The position numbers and the translations under genes are program-made. Of a stretch of 64,000 bases of DNA, positions 10,742 through 21,347 are shown in pieces. Each line of letters begins with the position of its first letter. The first letter of the stretch is position 1. Location: positions 473,851 to 537,850 of the forward strand of contig JADNRV010000011.1 of NCBI GenBank assembly GCA_015499995.1. The letters run 5' to 3'. The notes below the pieces were generated by a model that was given only the letters and a program-made list of their open reading frames with translations, did not search any database and had not been told where the DNA came from. Origin of the DNA: Flammula alnicola (Eukaryota > Basidiomycota > Agaricomycetes > Agaricales > Strophariaceae).

Positions 10742-13700
10742 TCACTTGCCCATGTGAATAAAGGGAACCCAACGGCGGAAAGAAACGTCAGGTTGGGAAC
10801 GCAATTTCTTGACCGCAAGGTAAAGGGCTCGAGCAGACTTCGTGACGTCAGGCTCCAGAGCAGGTTTTCCATCCGGACCTTGGAAAAGTTCTTCGTAAAA
10901 GGTATCTGCAATGGTGGGTCCGTCTGCGTCCACCATTTCCCTGATATGATAATCATATCAGAAATTATGTTCCAGGAAGCGACGCCATAAAACAAACTTA
11001 CCACATAGTTGCAACAACGCGACGGAATCCAGAGAAGAGCAAGCTTGCACCTAAGCTCATTGCCTCATCCGGTAGGTTTTCGTCACCCATTCCCGTCTCA
11101 CAAGCGCAGAGGAAGGCTAGTGATCCATTTGGCATTGTCTCCTGCATAATTCTCGAGACTCGGAGTAACCCATCCTCAAGTTTGAGTCCGCTATCAAGCG
11201 GTCTTAATCGGTCTTGCGTCCCATGACATGCGAAGTGAACTATGGAAGCATTCGAAAGACAAGAGGCGACTGCTTCAATCGTAGCCGGTTTGCCAGGAAC
11301 TCCCAATTTGTTAAGCATGTCGCTGGATACGTGCTTTTCAATGTTTTTTAGTTCAGTTTTCGTGCAAGACAGCTCTGTGGATTGAATGACGACGGTCATC
11401 TTGAATGTTTCGGTTGACGGAGCAGGATCGGGGGTAAGCAACGCGCCTATGGTCGGTATGTAGGAAGAGATGAAGTAATCGGAAGCACATTCGCTGGATA
11501 ACTCGATGTCGTAGCAACCAGCTGCATGGATAGGAAGAGAAGTGAAGGCCCCAGTTGGGCACCATTGCAACACGGGCTGTTCTCCTGAACAGGATTTCTA
11601 CAATCGTGTGAGTAAGTTGATGCTTCACCGCTGATGACACCACTCACCTCAATTTTGAGGAAAGTGATAACAGGCTTTACCACTTCGTTCCACAGAATTC
11701 TCAAAACATGTTTGAAAACATCATCCGACGATCCCAGTTTATGAACCATACGGTGTGCTTTGCGATTTTCTCCCAGAAGAGCAGCTAGATCTTCCATAAC
11801 CCTTTCAATGGAAGAGAGTGAGACTGTCGATCCTGAAACAGCGACTTGCACGAGCCGGACGAGGTCCTGCAACCTGCGAGTGGGTAACTTTGGGAGATCG
11901 ATGTGCTGAATGGTAGTTGATGTCAAGATCAGGCAGTGGCTACCATCATCGTTCGCCACTAGAATGACCACAGGGTACTCTGAGGCAGCACTTTGTAGCG
12001 CTGAAAAACGGCGGGGTCGTAGAAAATCCTCAAATCCCTTCAATTTTCTGACTTCATCGATACCGTTCGCCCATTGTTCGTTAAGGCGATTCAGTCGGGA
12101 CGCTTCTTCATCTAGGGATAATTTCCTCCGATTATCTGAAATATCGGCCGAAATGTCGCGATGGGAGCCAAGCTCGAGTGCATCTGCAATATGTCGTAGC
12201 TTCTCTGCGAGTTGCGGTTCGATATCGTAGAGTTGGTCGAAAGGAGAGCGGAGTGATAGGGACTGTGACCAGAAAATGCTTCGTCCTGCTTCGAGAAACT
12301 CGATTGCCTTGACTAAATCTCCAGTTCGAATAGCGCATCTTGACGCATCCCGCGCTAAACCATCGCTGCCGGCGCTCAACGCTTCCTGGCGTGATTGTAA
12401 ATTGAAGCTAAGAGCAGCCAATTGGGGCAATGCCTGCAATGCAGCCTCGTAAGCGTCAATTGCACGAATATGCTGGTGGTTATCTGCGTGATGTATCCAC
12501 GATTTTGCAATGAGGAGACCTCTAGATGGCGATTGAGATAGACATTGCATAGCAGCAGAGAATGAATCCATGGCTTGCTCCAAAAAATCTGAGTTTCTGT
12601 TAGTTGAGTGAGCACGAATAAGGTTGTTCCCTAAGGCAGCGAAGGAGGCAGATCGATCCGGATGGGCTGAAGGTCGGAGCTCGAGAGCTTGTCTGTGGAG
12701 AGAAATGGCTTCATCGAGATCGCTTCTCTGGCCTCCTTGCTCAAATCGGGTCGACAGTGCATTTGCGAGATTGTTGAGGGAGGTAGATTGAAGGGGATGG
12801 GGTGAAGGTCGGAGCTCGAGAGCTTGTCTGTGGAGAGAAATGGCTTGATCAAGATCACTTCCCTGGCCTCCTTGCTGAAATCGGGTCGACAGTGCAGTTG
12901 CGAGATTGTTGAGGCAGGCAGATCTATCCGGATGGGGTGAAGGTCGGAGCTCGAGAGCTTGTCTGTGGAGAGAAATGGCTTCATCGAGATCGCTTCTCTG
13001 GCCTCCTTGCTCAAATCGGGTCGACAGTGCATTTGCGAGATTGTTGAGGGAGGTAGATTGAAGGGGATGGGGTGAAGGTCGGAGCTCGAGAGCTTGTCTG
13101 TGGAGAGAAATGGCTTGATCAAGATCACTTCCCTGGCCTCCTTGCTCAAATCGGGTCATCAGTGCTTTTGCGAGATTGTTGAGGGAGGTAGATCGAAGGG
13201 GATGGGGCGAAGGTCGGAGCTCGAGAGCTTGTCTGTGGAGAGAAATGGCTTCATCGAGATCACTTCGCTGGCCTCCTTGCTCAAATCGGGTCGACAGTGC
13301 AGTTGCGAGATTGTTGAGGGAGGAAGATCGAAGCAGATGGGGTGAAGGTCGGAGTTCGAGAGCTTGTCTGTGGAGAGAAATGGCTTCATCGAGATTACTT
13401 CTCTGGCCTCCTTGCTCAAATTGGATCGACAGTGCATTTGCGAGATTGTTGAGGGAGGCAGATCGATCTGGATGGGGTGAAGGGAGGAGCTTGAGAGCTT
13501 GTCTGTAGAGTGAAATGGCTTCATCGAGATCACTTCTCTGGCCTCCTTGCTCAAATCGGGTCGACAGTGCAGTTGCGAGATTGTTGAGGGAGGAAGATCG
13601 AAGAGGATGGGGTGAAGGGAGGAGCTCGAGAGCTTGTCTGTGGAGAGAAATGGCTTCCTCGAGATCACTTCTCTGGCCGCCTTGCTCAAATCGGGTCGAC

Positions 13701-15457
13701 AGTGTACCTGCAAGATTGTTGAGGGAGGTAGATCGACCCGGATGGGGTGAAGAGAGGAGCTTGAGAGCTTGTCTGTGGAGAGAAATGGCTTCATCGAGAT
13801 CACTTCTCTGGCCTCCTTGCTCAAATCGGGTCTTCAGTGCATTTGCGAGATTGTTGAGGGAGCCAGATCGATCTGGATGGGGTGAAGGTCGGAGCTCGAG
13901 AGCTTGTCTGTAGAGAGAAATGGCTTCATTGAGATCACTTCTAGGCTGGCCGCCTTGCTCAAATCGGGTCGACAATGCATTTGCGAGATTATTGAGGGAG
14001 CCAGATCGATCTGGATGGGGTGAAGGTCGGAGCTCGAGAGCTTGTCTGTAGAGTGAAATGGCTTCATCGAGATCACTTCTCTGGCCGCCTTGCTCAAATC
14101 GGGTCGACAGTGCAGTTGCGAGATTATTTAAAGCAGCGACATAATTCTGACTGCTACCAGGGAGCTCTGTGATTCCCTCACGGAAAAGCGCTACTGCAGT
14201 GTTTAGATCATCCATGTTACCTGACTTGCTGAACTCATCTTGAAGCTTGTTTGCGAACTCAAGCAGTGCCAGGGCCCCTTCGGCCGCCTCCGTCTCTTCA
14301 GGATTTGCATCTAGAAAACTGGTGAAAGCCCTTTCGAGATCGAGCATGTCCCCCATGGAGTCAAACCGTGCTGCTAACATGCAGCAAATCCGGCGGAGTG
14401 TGTCTAACTGTTGCCAATTTCTCTCTGCGCAACATTTGGCAGCATCTTCTAGACAAGAGATTGCATCGTTCAGGTCAGCCATGGTGTCGCAATGGTGAAA
14501 CCGTGCATATAGTCCATCAGCGAGAGTCGTCAATGCAGCGAACCGCCTGGAATGTGGGTTACGATGACGCGCAAGGGGTCTTTGTAGAAGGCGAACAATC
14601 GAGTTTATCATGTCAAGATCAGTCGACTTTTGGAAATCGGCAAGAAATCCTTTCGTCGTTTGGATCAGGTCGTGCGTATCAACGCTGTCTGAGTCGCAGA
14701 AAACGAAACTCGACTGCATCTTTTGTGAGCAAATATTTCTTTCTTTGACAATCAGTAGCACTTACTCCACTTGTACCTTGAACGCTTGTCAAAGACTCCA
14801 TTATCTTGCCACGAAGAGCAAGGGATTCTTCTAGATCGTCTATCTGATTGGTGTACATGAATCTAACACCCAATGCAGAGGCAAGACCGCGCATAGCATC
14901 GGTGTGGAGTGGGCGAGTCGTTGGATGGTCATCGAGAAGTTGACGGAACAGAAAGACAACATTGTTGAGATTCGGAAGCGAGAGCTGTGCCTTGCATTCT
15001 GCCATGAGTGAGATGGCAACATCGATGCTTTCATCGTCTTCATGACCTTCGATCTGATCTTGCCATGTAAAGTCACGATCTTGTGATGGGAGATGACTTC
15101 ATGTTGCTTACATCTTCACCGAAAGTATTTTCATCGGCTTCTGCTGTATATTCAGCCGGACTGCTGTTTGTTACCTAGTCTTTGTTAGATCGTGATGTAT
15201 ATACTATTAACTGTATTAAAGGACGTACTCGAGGTTCACCACAATTCTGTTGCGCAGCTGAATCCATATCGCTGCTTTTGCCGCCTGACGCCTGTATCTT
15301 GTAAATTGTTAAAAAGACATAGAACTAGTTCTAAAAAGTGCATGGCGCAAACCTGAGCTTCCGAGATATGAGACGCAGGCCTTCCGTATGGATGGAGTAT
15401 TGAATTATGCTTTCGGTTGGGAGGTGTGTCAGGATAGGGTGATTTTGAGGGTGGCAT
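10742..15457 (-). CDS. TPR-CHAT protein (putative caspase-like protease), 1469 residues
   Basis: Seven exons: 15457-15353, 15297-15229, 15174-15120, 15079-14766, 14719-11648, 11597-11002 and 10940-10742. All junctions are GT-AG and the phases sum exactly to 1470 codons. The third intron is only 40 bp and is the least certain. After a polar N-terminus comes helical TPR-like sequence. From about residue 390 to 875 there are eleven nearly identical 45-residue TPR units of the pattern SLNNLA.ALSTRFEQGGQ. The C-terminal CHAT domain has the His ('VHFACHGTQ', about residue 1330) and the Cys ('FLCACETGMGD', about residue 1371), and ends 'WVPFIHMGK'. CHAT is a clan CD caspase/separase-type peptidase fold. 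Bacterial TPR-CHAT proteins act in cell-death and CRISPR-linked defence, while the fungal substrate is unknown. The order and catalytic residues are intact. Confidence 0.92.
10941..10961. repeat. 21-bp perfect palindrome at an intron 3' splice site
   Basis: CTGATATGAT, one central base, then ATCATATCAG. It lies at the end of the last intron of the TPR-CHAT gene, so the acceptor AG is inside the potential stem. Confidence 0.9.
12640..14105 (-). repeat. Eleven tandem 135-bp TPR-coding repeats
   Basis: Each unit encodes 45 residues with the core 'SDLDEAISLHRQALELRPS'. One unit carries an extra Pro codon near 13945. Units share long identical DNA runs (for example GAGAGCTTGTCTGT). A two-unit block of about 209 bp at 12668-12876 is identical to 12938-13146, offset 270 bp. 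This points to recent unit gain or gene conversion inside the exon. Confidence 0.95.
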
Positions 15458-15531
15458 AGCTAAGTGTTATCGACGTCGAGTATGACTTGTCAATCGAAGA
15501 ATGAGTTAGAGCAAGCCACTAGGCTTGAAGG

Positions 15532-15541
15532 TTATATATAA
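15532..15541 (-). promoter_or_regulatory. TATA-like box for the TPR-CHAT gene
   Basis: A run TTATATATAA lies about 75 bp upstream of the ATG at 15457 on the minus strand, a normal position for a fungal TATA element. Confidence 0.45.
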
Positions 15542-15543
15542 GG

Positions 15544-15815
15544 ACGCTTAACGCACAGCTTTCGTAAAATTAAACGTTAAACGCTTCGAGGTGCAATTCT
15601 CAACCCCCAACAGGATGCACACAGCGTGTTAGCCTCATGGAGTCCACAATATACACTATAGCTGCAATCGGGCGCCGGGCGGTGCTGCAAGCTCCTGTTA
15701 TTGGGATTCAAAAGGGCGATGAAGCGCTGAGCATACAGCTTTCGCGATAAAGGTAAACGCTTCGAGCTGCCATTCTAAATCTTCAACGGCATGTTCACAG
15801 CATGGTAACCTCGTG
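15544..15815. repeat. Two imperfect direct repeats of about 95 bp, about 180 bp apart
   Basis: Copies at about 15544-15640 and 15722-15815 share CACAGCTTTCG / TACAGCTTTCG, TAAACGCTTCGAG, CATTCT and CACAGC, and end CTCATGG / CTCGTGG. Several small gaps separate them. They carry no open frame. The region 15458-16080 holds no other feature I can support. Confidence 0.6.
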
Positions 15816-16079
15816 GCATATGCTTTACTTGCAACGTGGCGGCTCTAGCAGTTTATGTTTAGTATTGGAGCGGCAGACGGTGGCAGGTAGAACTGACCAT
15901 CCTCGCAAGCCAGCCTCGCGATTCGCATATGCTACCACACCATGCGGATTGCATATACGCTACCAGCCTACCATACTACGTGCCTACTGCGTGGTTTTCT
16001 TCTGTCAAATGGAAATGCTGTAGAGTTCGAAGGCTTGAAATTAAAATCTGCTTACACTGCCTCGCGCTGCGGTCACATA

Positions 16080-16906
16080 CACTGATACAGAGACAAGGAG
16101 GTATTGAAGCTGTGGTCGAGACATCGATAGACCACAATTGACAGCTGATCCCATGGAGCCGTTCGAAGCCACACACGACCAGCACGCTCGACGCCTCCTT
16201 CGCTCAGGGAATGAGCGAATGTTGGCCCAATCTCGGGCTCTGCAACACCGAGTACCATGCCCCATGGACGAGCGGGGTTAATGAGGGGTCCGAAAACGTT
16301 GAACATGGTGCGGAACGGCAGAGCTTTGCGGCAGGGTGCGAGGGAAGCCATGGCGGGGTGATAATGGGGTGCGAGGATGAAAGTCAAGGGAATATGCGGG
16401 ATGGGCGTAGGTGTTCCTGGTGTAGACGCGGTGAAAAGACAATCCAGTGATTCTAGGAGATCTGCAGAACCCGAGCAGGATGTCGACGCTCGACTGCCAT
16501 GCTGGTATTAATGAGATTAGTACACGGTGAGATAATATATGGAAAATTGAATGCATACCTTGATTACCCTCGCGCTCGCTCCAGAAGCTACGATTGCAGC
16601 CGTTGTGCTCACATTGGACAAGTTCGATCCATCATCACCCGTCCGACAATATCGACGACAAAATCCTCCTCGAGATGTTGAACAGCAGCTTTCAAGGCTC
16701 TCTCGCGAAGCACGCTTGCTGCCGCTGCCAATGAATCCAGTCGTCTCTCTACGATGGATATGCAGCGCCGTCAGGAATGCTCCGATCTGTGCAGGATGCA
16801 GTACGTCGGGTGTGAACAAGTGGCTAAGCGCCTCCTTGAGATTGTCGGGGCCGAAATATTCCGGGGTCTGCACGAGCTTGCAGTTTGTACGGTCTTGTTC
16901 CTTCAT
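16080..16906 (-). pseudogene. TRP4: TRP4 (anthranilate phosphoribosyltransferase) pseudogene
   Basis: From an ATG at 16906 the minus strand reads 'QTPEYFGPDNLKEALSHLF' and 'HPAQIGAFLTALHIHRRE'. A second frame then gives 'LDSLAAAASVLRERALKAAV' and 'EEDFVVDIVG', and the first frame returns for 'GDDGSNLSNVSTTAAIVAS'. After an intron (donor GTATGC near 16558) come 'HGSRASTS', 'FILAPHYHPAMASLAPCRK' and 'FNVFGPLINPARPWGMVLGV'. These are the glycine-rich PRPP-binding and anthranilate-binding signatures of TrpD/TRP4. Frame breaks lie near 16745, 16642 and 16185. After 'LVVCGFERLHGISC' the C-terminal part of the enzyme is missing. The gene cannot make a full enzyme, so a working copy should exist elsewhere in the genome. 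Confidence 0.88.
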
Positions 16907-17135
16907 GGTTCCTTTCTCCCGAGTTCCAACGCTGTGAAGCGCATCATTCGGCGCACTGTGACGTGGGACTGGTGTCTTGAACTCGAAGGTAGCGGCGATT
17001 TCGATCCCGGCTCCACATCCCTCTCAGAGGGGAGGGGCACACAGGTTGACGGGTGAATGGCGGTTTGGGGGTGCTAGTGATGGTGTGCTGAGGAGATGAG
17101 GGGACAAGGGAAGAGCGAGGCGGCGAGGGAGAAGT

Positions 17136-17350
17136 ATTCCAACGTATATGATAGAGTATGTGCTGATGGAGACCGCCGCGCCTCGGCTACGCTACATCGT
17201 TCAAAGCACTTTCTTACTCTGGATTGTATGTTAGGAAAGGCCTCATTCCACTGTCCATAATAGAGTATATGCTGATGCAGAGCGCTGAGACTCGGCCACG
17301 CTGTATCATCCAAGGCACTGTATCACTCTGGATTGTGTGTTTAGAAAAGC
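17136..17350. repeat. Two-copy tandem repeat, 109-bp period
   Basis: ATTCCA...ATAGAGTATGTGCTGATG... at 17136 recurs at 17245. Both copies end in CTCTGGATTGTATGTT / CTCTGGATTGTGTGTT. They differ at scattered positions and contain no continuous frame. The surrounding 16907-17521 has no gene I can support. Confidence 0.8.
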
Positions 17351-17521
17351 TGGCTGTTGGAGGCTTTGGGATTTAAGTCGTGGATTTCTTTTATCTACCA
17401 TCCTACGATCCTGATTTCTACGTTCTGTCCCTCTTTGTCCATCCAAAAATCTTACAAAATTTCGGACAGCTTTTTACTTAGCTATTGACGAGCCAGCTTG
17501 CTTGATATATCATATTCAAAC

Positions 17522-17721
17522 ATGGATGAGTTTGAAAAACGTGTAAGTCGTGGATTATTCTTGTATTTTCACTAAATCGGATACAATGTCTTTACCAGGT
17601 TTTGCGCTCGGGTCATAAATATGAAAAGATAGTGAACCCCTCTTATAAAAAGAACAAAAAAGGGGCTGAGCCAGTCCACATGTCCGTATGGCACTATTTC
17701 CAGCTCGGCAGAAAGCGTTGA
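17522..17721 (+). CDS. Possible two-exon small ORF, 47 residues
   Basis: ATG at 17522 reads MDEFEKR, then donor GTAAGT at 17543 and acceptor TTACCAG before 17599. The second exon reads VLRSGHKYEKIVNPSYKK and ends 'FQLGRKR' with TGA at 17719-17721. The junctions keep frame, but the protein is very short, Lys-rich and unlike anything I recognise. It lies about 100 bp beyond the end of the F-box gene and could be a gene fragment or chance. Confidence 0.25.
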
Positions 17722-17820
17722 AGAGGCGGGAAGCAGCCTGCGGCCCTGCGCACGACCACATGGGTTACGAGCCCTCGGGCCATCTGCAACTGCGCATTGA
17801 AGGGCAGATGATTGGTTACG

Positions 17821-19127
17821 CTATTGTCTTCGCTGCCGCGGCACTGGCGCATATCGGACATCCAACAGGCCACGTTTGGCGGTGTTGTGCAGACCAGGGT
17901 ATATGATCATCTCTGCTTCTTCCATGAAGTCTTCCGGGACCACGTTCGGCATCATATTTGTCAGCGTGAATAGGATCTTTTTGAGATTGGGCTTCTCGAC
18001 GAATATCTTGTCTAGATCTCTCCATTTGATGTCTATGAGATCGTCTGGAGAGCCCACGAGAATGCGGAACGTGATGGCGGTGAAGGGTGGAGAGGAGATG
18101 GAGGACAGAAGTGGAACAAGGAAGGAGATGTTACGTCCGGATGGCAGGCCCATAAAAAACTGGAAGGGGTTCGGGAAAGCTATGGAGAGTTCGAGGCTTT
18201 CGAGGGATGTGTTCTGGCTTAGATCTAAGGGAGGTTGGGCACCTTTACATGTACGTGTTAGAACACTCGACCAGCATGAAGAACTGGCGCGCACACACAC
18301 CTCGATGTTGCATGTAATCGTCTTCAAAATGGAATCGCATACGTTTAAGAGCAGATCCTGCATGTACCACGAGAGCGTTCACGCTGTGCAAACGTGGGAG
18401 AGAAATTCCTTCCACAAACAATTCCTGCAGACGGATAGGTTTCTGATCCGCCAGCCACGCCAATAACATTGGATGACCATCGTCGAACATGAATGTTTTC
18501 AGGCGAGATGCCATCTTCAATTGAGGTGACGGGGCTCGGCCTTGGCTGTCGCATTTGCAGACAACACACTTGAGATCTTCGAGGACTTCAAACGATGATA
18601 TGAGCTCGATGATCTGAGAAAACGAGACAAAGAAGCAGTCGAGCAGAAGCAGTTTGGTGGTTTTCCGAAAGGCGGTTTTAATGCAATCCACGGATCGGGG
18701 ATTGAGTTGTCGCCATTTGATCCCAGCGAGCGAAAGCGACGTTATTGAACTGAAGTGTTTCGCAAATGTGGGAAGAGCATAGTTCAACCATGCGTTATCG
18801 TCCTCGTTGAATCTGACAAGCTTTAATTCAAGGACTGAGACTGCCAGTCGCGCGTACGGAGCGCTTAACAGCTCAAGAAGGCCCCTATAGTTCTTCTGAT
18901 CGACTCTGACTGATGAGATGAGATGGTATCGCGAAGTCGGTAGCCACCTGCGTGCAACTAGAGTGCACACGTTCAGAGACTTCTTGTCATTGTGAAGGTG
19001 GTCGATGATGACCTCAACGACTTCGATGGGTATGTGACGGTTGAAGGTTTGGGTTTGACGGTGACCTAGTAATCGTGCATCGGTCTACACTTCGGGCTCT
19101 ACATAATGAAAACTTACTGTTCGGCAT
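17821..19127 (-). CDS. F-box protein, 398 residues
   Basis: Three exons: 19127-19118 (ten bases), 19065-18301 and 18242-17821. Phases sum to 399 codons. An F-box-like N-terminus follows the first splice: 'IPIEVVEVIIDHLHNDKKSL' then 'CTLVARRWLPTSRYHLIS', the usual mushroom pattern in which the box recruits Skp1 of an SCF ubiquitin ligase. The rest is leucine-rich without clear LRRs, as in most basidiomycete F-box proteins of this size, and would carry the substrate-binding part. A dead paralogue lies at 2318-3848 and preserves the same tiny first exon. The start is fixed by that exon: MPN, with the fourth codon split by the intron. Confidence 0.82.
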
Positions 19128-19635
19128 GGGTTGCGTATTGGCATTCAGATGATAATTGTTGCAGTGTTTCACGGTAATAAACTTTACGCTGGCTCTTTGG
19201 AGGAGTGGAAGCTGAAATCACGGTGAATATCGATTGACCAACGTCACCTGCATTTGTAATCCATGGTTCGGGCATTGGCGGCCGGGCAGTGATGCATGAT
19301 GCTCTTAGCTCTAAGTAGCTGCGTTCGTCAAGAAAGTTATTCACTGTCTTGCTTCTCTCCAACGACGCCGGACAGCGCGACGACATGCTTGGATTATACC
19401 ACTCATGTTCTCATTCCTTGGGTCCCACGAATGACTTTCCTGGACATGAGTTGAGTTCAGCTAAGAATAACTCCCAGCATTCCATCATACATCAGGAACC
19501 ACTTCACTCTGTGGATTAGCAAGGACACGTCCAGGTGTTCAGATGATTGGCTATTCCCACAGAAGCTGCGTGCTTACAGATTCGGATGGACGTCTACGCT
19601 GATGGTAAAGCCACTTAAACTAACTTCCAACCATC
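19128..19635. other. Divergent intergenic region, 508 bp
   Basis: Shared upstream region of the F-box gene (-) and the AMID-like gene (+). A 90-codon minus-strand frame (19386-19114) overlaps the F-box start but splices out of frame, so I do not call it. No other feature seen. Confidence 0.5.
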
Positions 19636-21105
19636 ATGAACGAGAATACCAAGAAGAGAATCGTCGTGGTCGGCGGCGGTGGAGCAGGTGCAAGCAGTAC
19701 GTCCCGTTTCTTGGCTTCGACGTTCCCAATGTCCTGATCATCCGACTTTGCGTCCGCAGTTGTCCGTGGGTTGTCGAAGGTGCTTAACGCATCGAAGCAC
19801 GACCTTATTCTCATCACGGCAAGACCACAGTTCGCCTACCTCCCAGCTGCTCTACGAGTGCTCGTCGACAGAAAGACGCCAATCGGCATGATGTTCATGC
19901 CATACGATACCGTCTTTGACAAGTTCCCTGGAGAACTGAAGATTGGATCTGTATCGTCCATCGACGAAAACAAAGGTTTACGAGGAGGCAGAGTTATCTT
20001 GAAGACTGGTGAACAAGTGACCTATGACGTACTTGCCGTGGCGACTGGATCAGCATGGCAAGGCTTAGTTTCTTTTCCGGACGAGGAGAGTCGATACAAG
20101 GAACACATCGAGTTGTGGCGCAATAAATTCGAAAAGGCCCAGAATATTGTCATCGTCGGAGGCGGCGCTGTCGGCATAGGTTAGCAGACAATTTCTCTCT
20201 ACTTTGTCGTGATAGCATAATTTATTGACAAACTTGACTCTCAGAGGCTGCTGGAGAGATTAAAGATGTGTATCCTGTGAGTCAGCGTAGCAATTTAATT
20301 CATTCGGGCACCGTTTGATCATCGATTATTGGAAAATAACTTGTAGAACAAGTCAGTGACAATCGTTCAAGGGGCTAAATACCTCATGACCGACATATAT
20401 CCTCGCAAATTTCGCGTGGACCTTGAACGGCGACTACGTCTACGAGGAGTCGACATCATTTTTGACGACGTTATCGAAGGACAGCCCCGCGTGGATCCTG
20501 ACGTGCCGATAAAAACTCGTATGGGGACGCCGGTGAAATGTGATCTTTTGGTAAACGTTTCTCTCATCCCATCTTATGATCTATGATTATATGCTAGAGC
20601 ACCGTCTTTCTCAATATCTCTTCTACTAGGTGTTAGCGCGCGGGGCTGGCCCGAATACCTCCATGTTCAAGTTTCTCCTTCCGACTCCGCTCAGCGACCA
20701 TGACTACGTCCAAGTTGAACCCACTCTTCAAGTACGAGGCCATCCGTCTATCTTCGCCGCTGGCGATATCATCGACCTTCCCGAGGCGAAGCAGTTCGCA
20801 AAGACTGCAGGCCATGCGACGGTTATTGTCCAGAACATCGTGAGCTACCTCAAGGACGAGCAGCCAAAGGAGGAATGCAAGCCCGGGAAAGAAATAATCG
20901 TGATTTCTAATGGGAGGGTAGGCACCTGTTCAATATCTTCTCGCCTTCTCACTATCTGATAGTCGTATTTCAGAATGGAGGCGCTGCGTATCTCGGAATC
21001 CTCTGGGGTCTTCGGTTCGGTGATCTATTCACTAAATCCATCAAGTCTCGAGACCTTTTGGTCGGCATTGTTCGAAAGAATTTGGGTTTGCCAGCTCATT
21101 TTTAA
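19636..21105 (+). CDS. AMID/FSP1-like FAD-dependent NAD(P)H oxidoreductase
   Basis: Six exons (19636-19696, 19760-20179, 20245-20276, 20347-20550, 20630-20917, 20974-21105) join in frame to 378 residues. The N-terminal FAD loop is 'IVVVGGGGAGASIV'. The second dinucleotide loop is 'NIVIVGGGAVGIEAAGEI', split by an intron after GGGAVGI. The FAD-binding end is 'SIFAAGDIIDLPEAK'. This is the pyridine-nucleotide-disulphide oxidoreductase fold of the AIFM2/AMID (FSP1) and NDH-2 group. There is no redox-active CxxC pair, and no mitochondrial signal is evident. Known relatives oxidise NAD(P)H and reduce quinones; the substrate here is inferred only. Confidence 0.9.
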
Positions 21106-21347
21106 TCGAGTCATTATCACTCACTCATTTCCCCGATGTATTTAACCTTGACCATTAAATAATAGAAACCACAACTGTAATTGCAATGCATTCGGAACTC
21201 AAAGCTGCCAATGTTGCATACGTAGTCCATCGACTCGTGTATTCAATCGCCCGACTTCATCTCAATCAAATGCGTGCCTATCAGGGGAGAAAGCCGATAG
21301 CTGTAAGATATCTAATTGCCCGCGTACATATAACATAATGTGGAGTG

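Noticed and set aside
11910..12230. Plus-strand open frames opposite the TPR-CHAT exons, including 13094-13913
   Set aside because: They are the antisense of repeated TPR coding sequence; repetition keeps them open. No splice signals or family match.
12640..14105. CRISPR-like array
   Set aside because: The regular 135-bp periodicity is of TPR-coding repeats that stay in frame; units adjoin directly without unique spacers.
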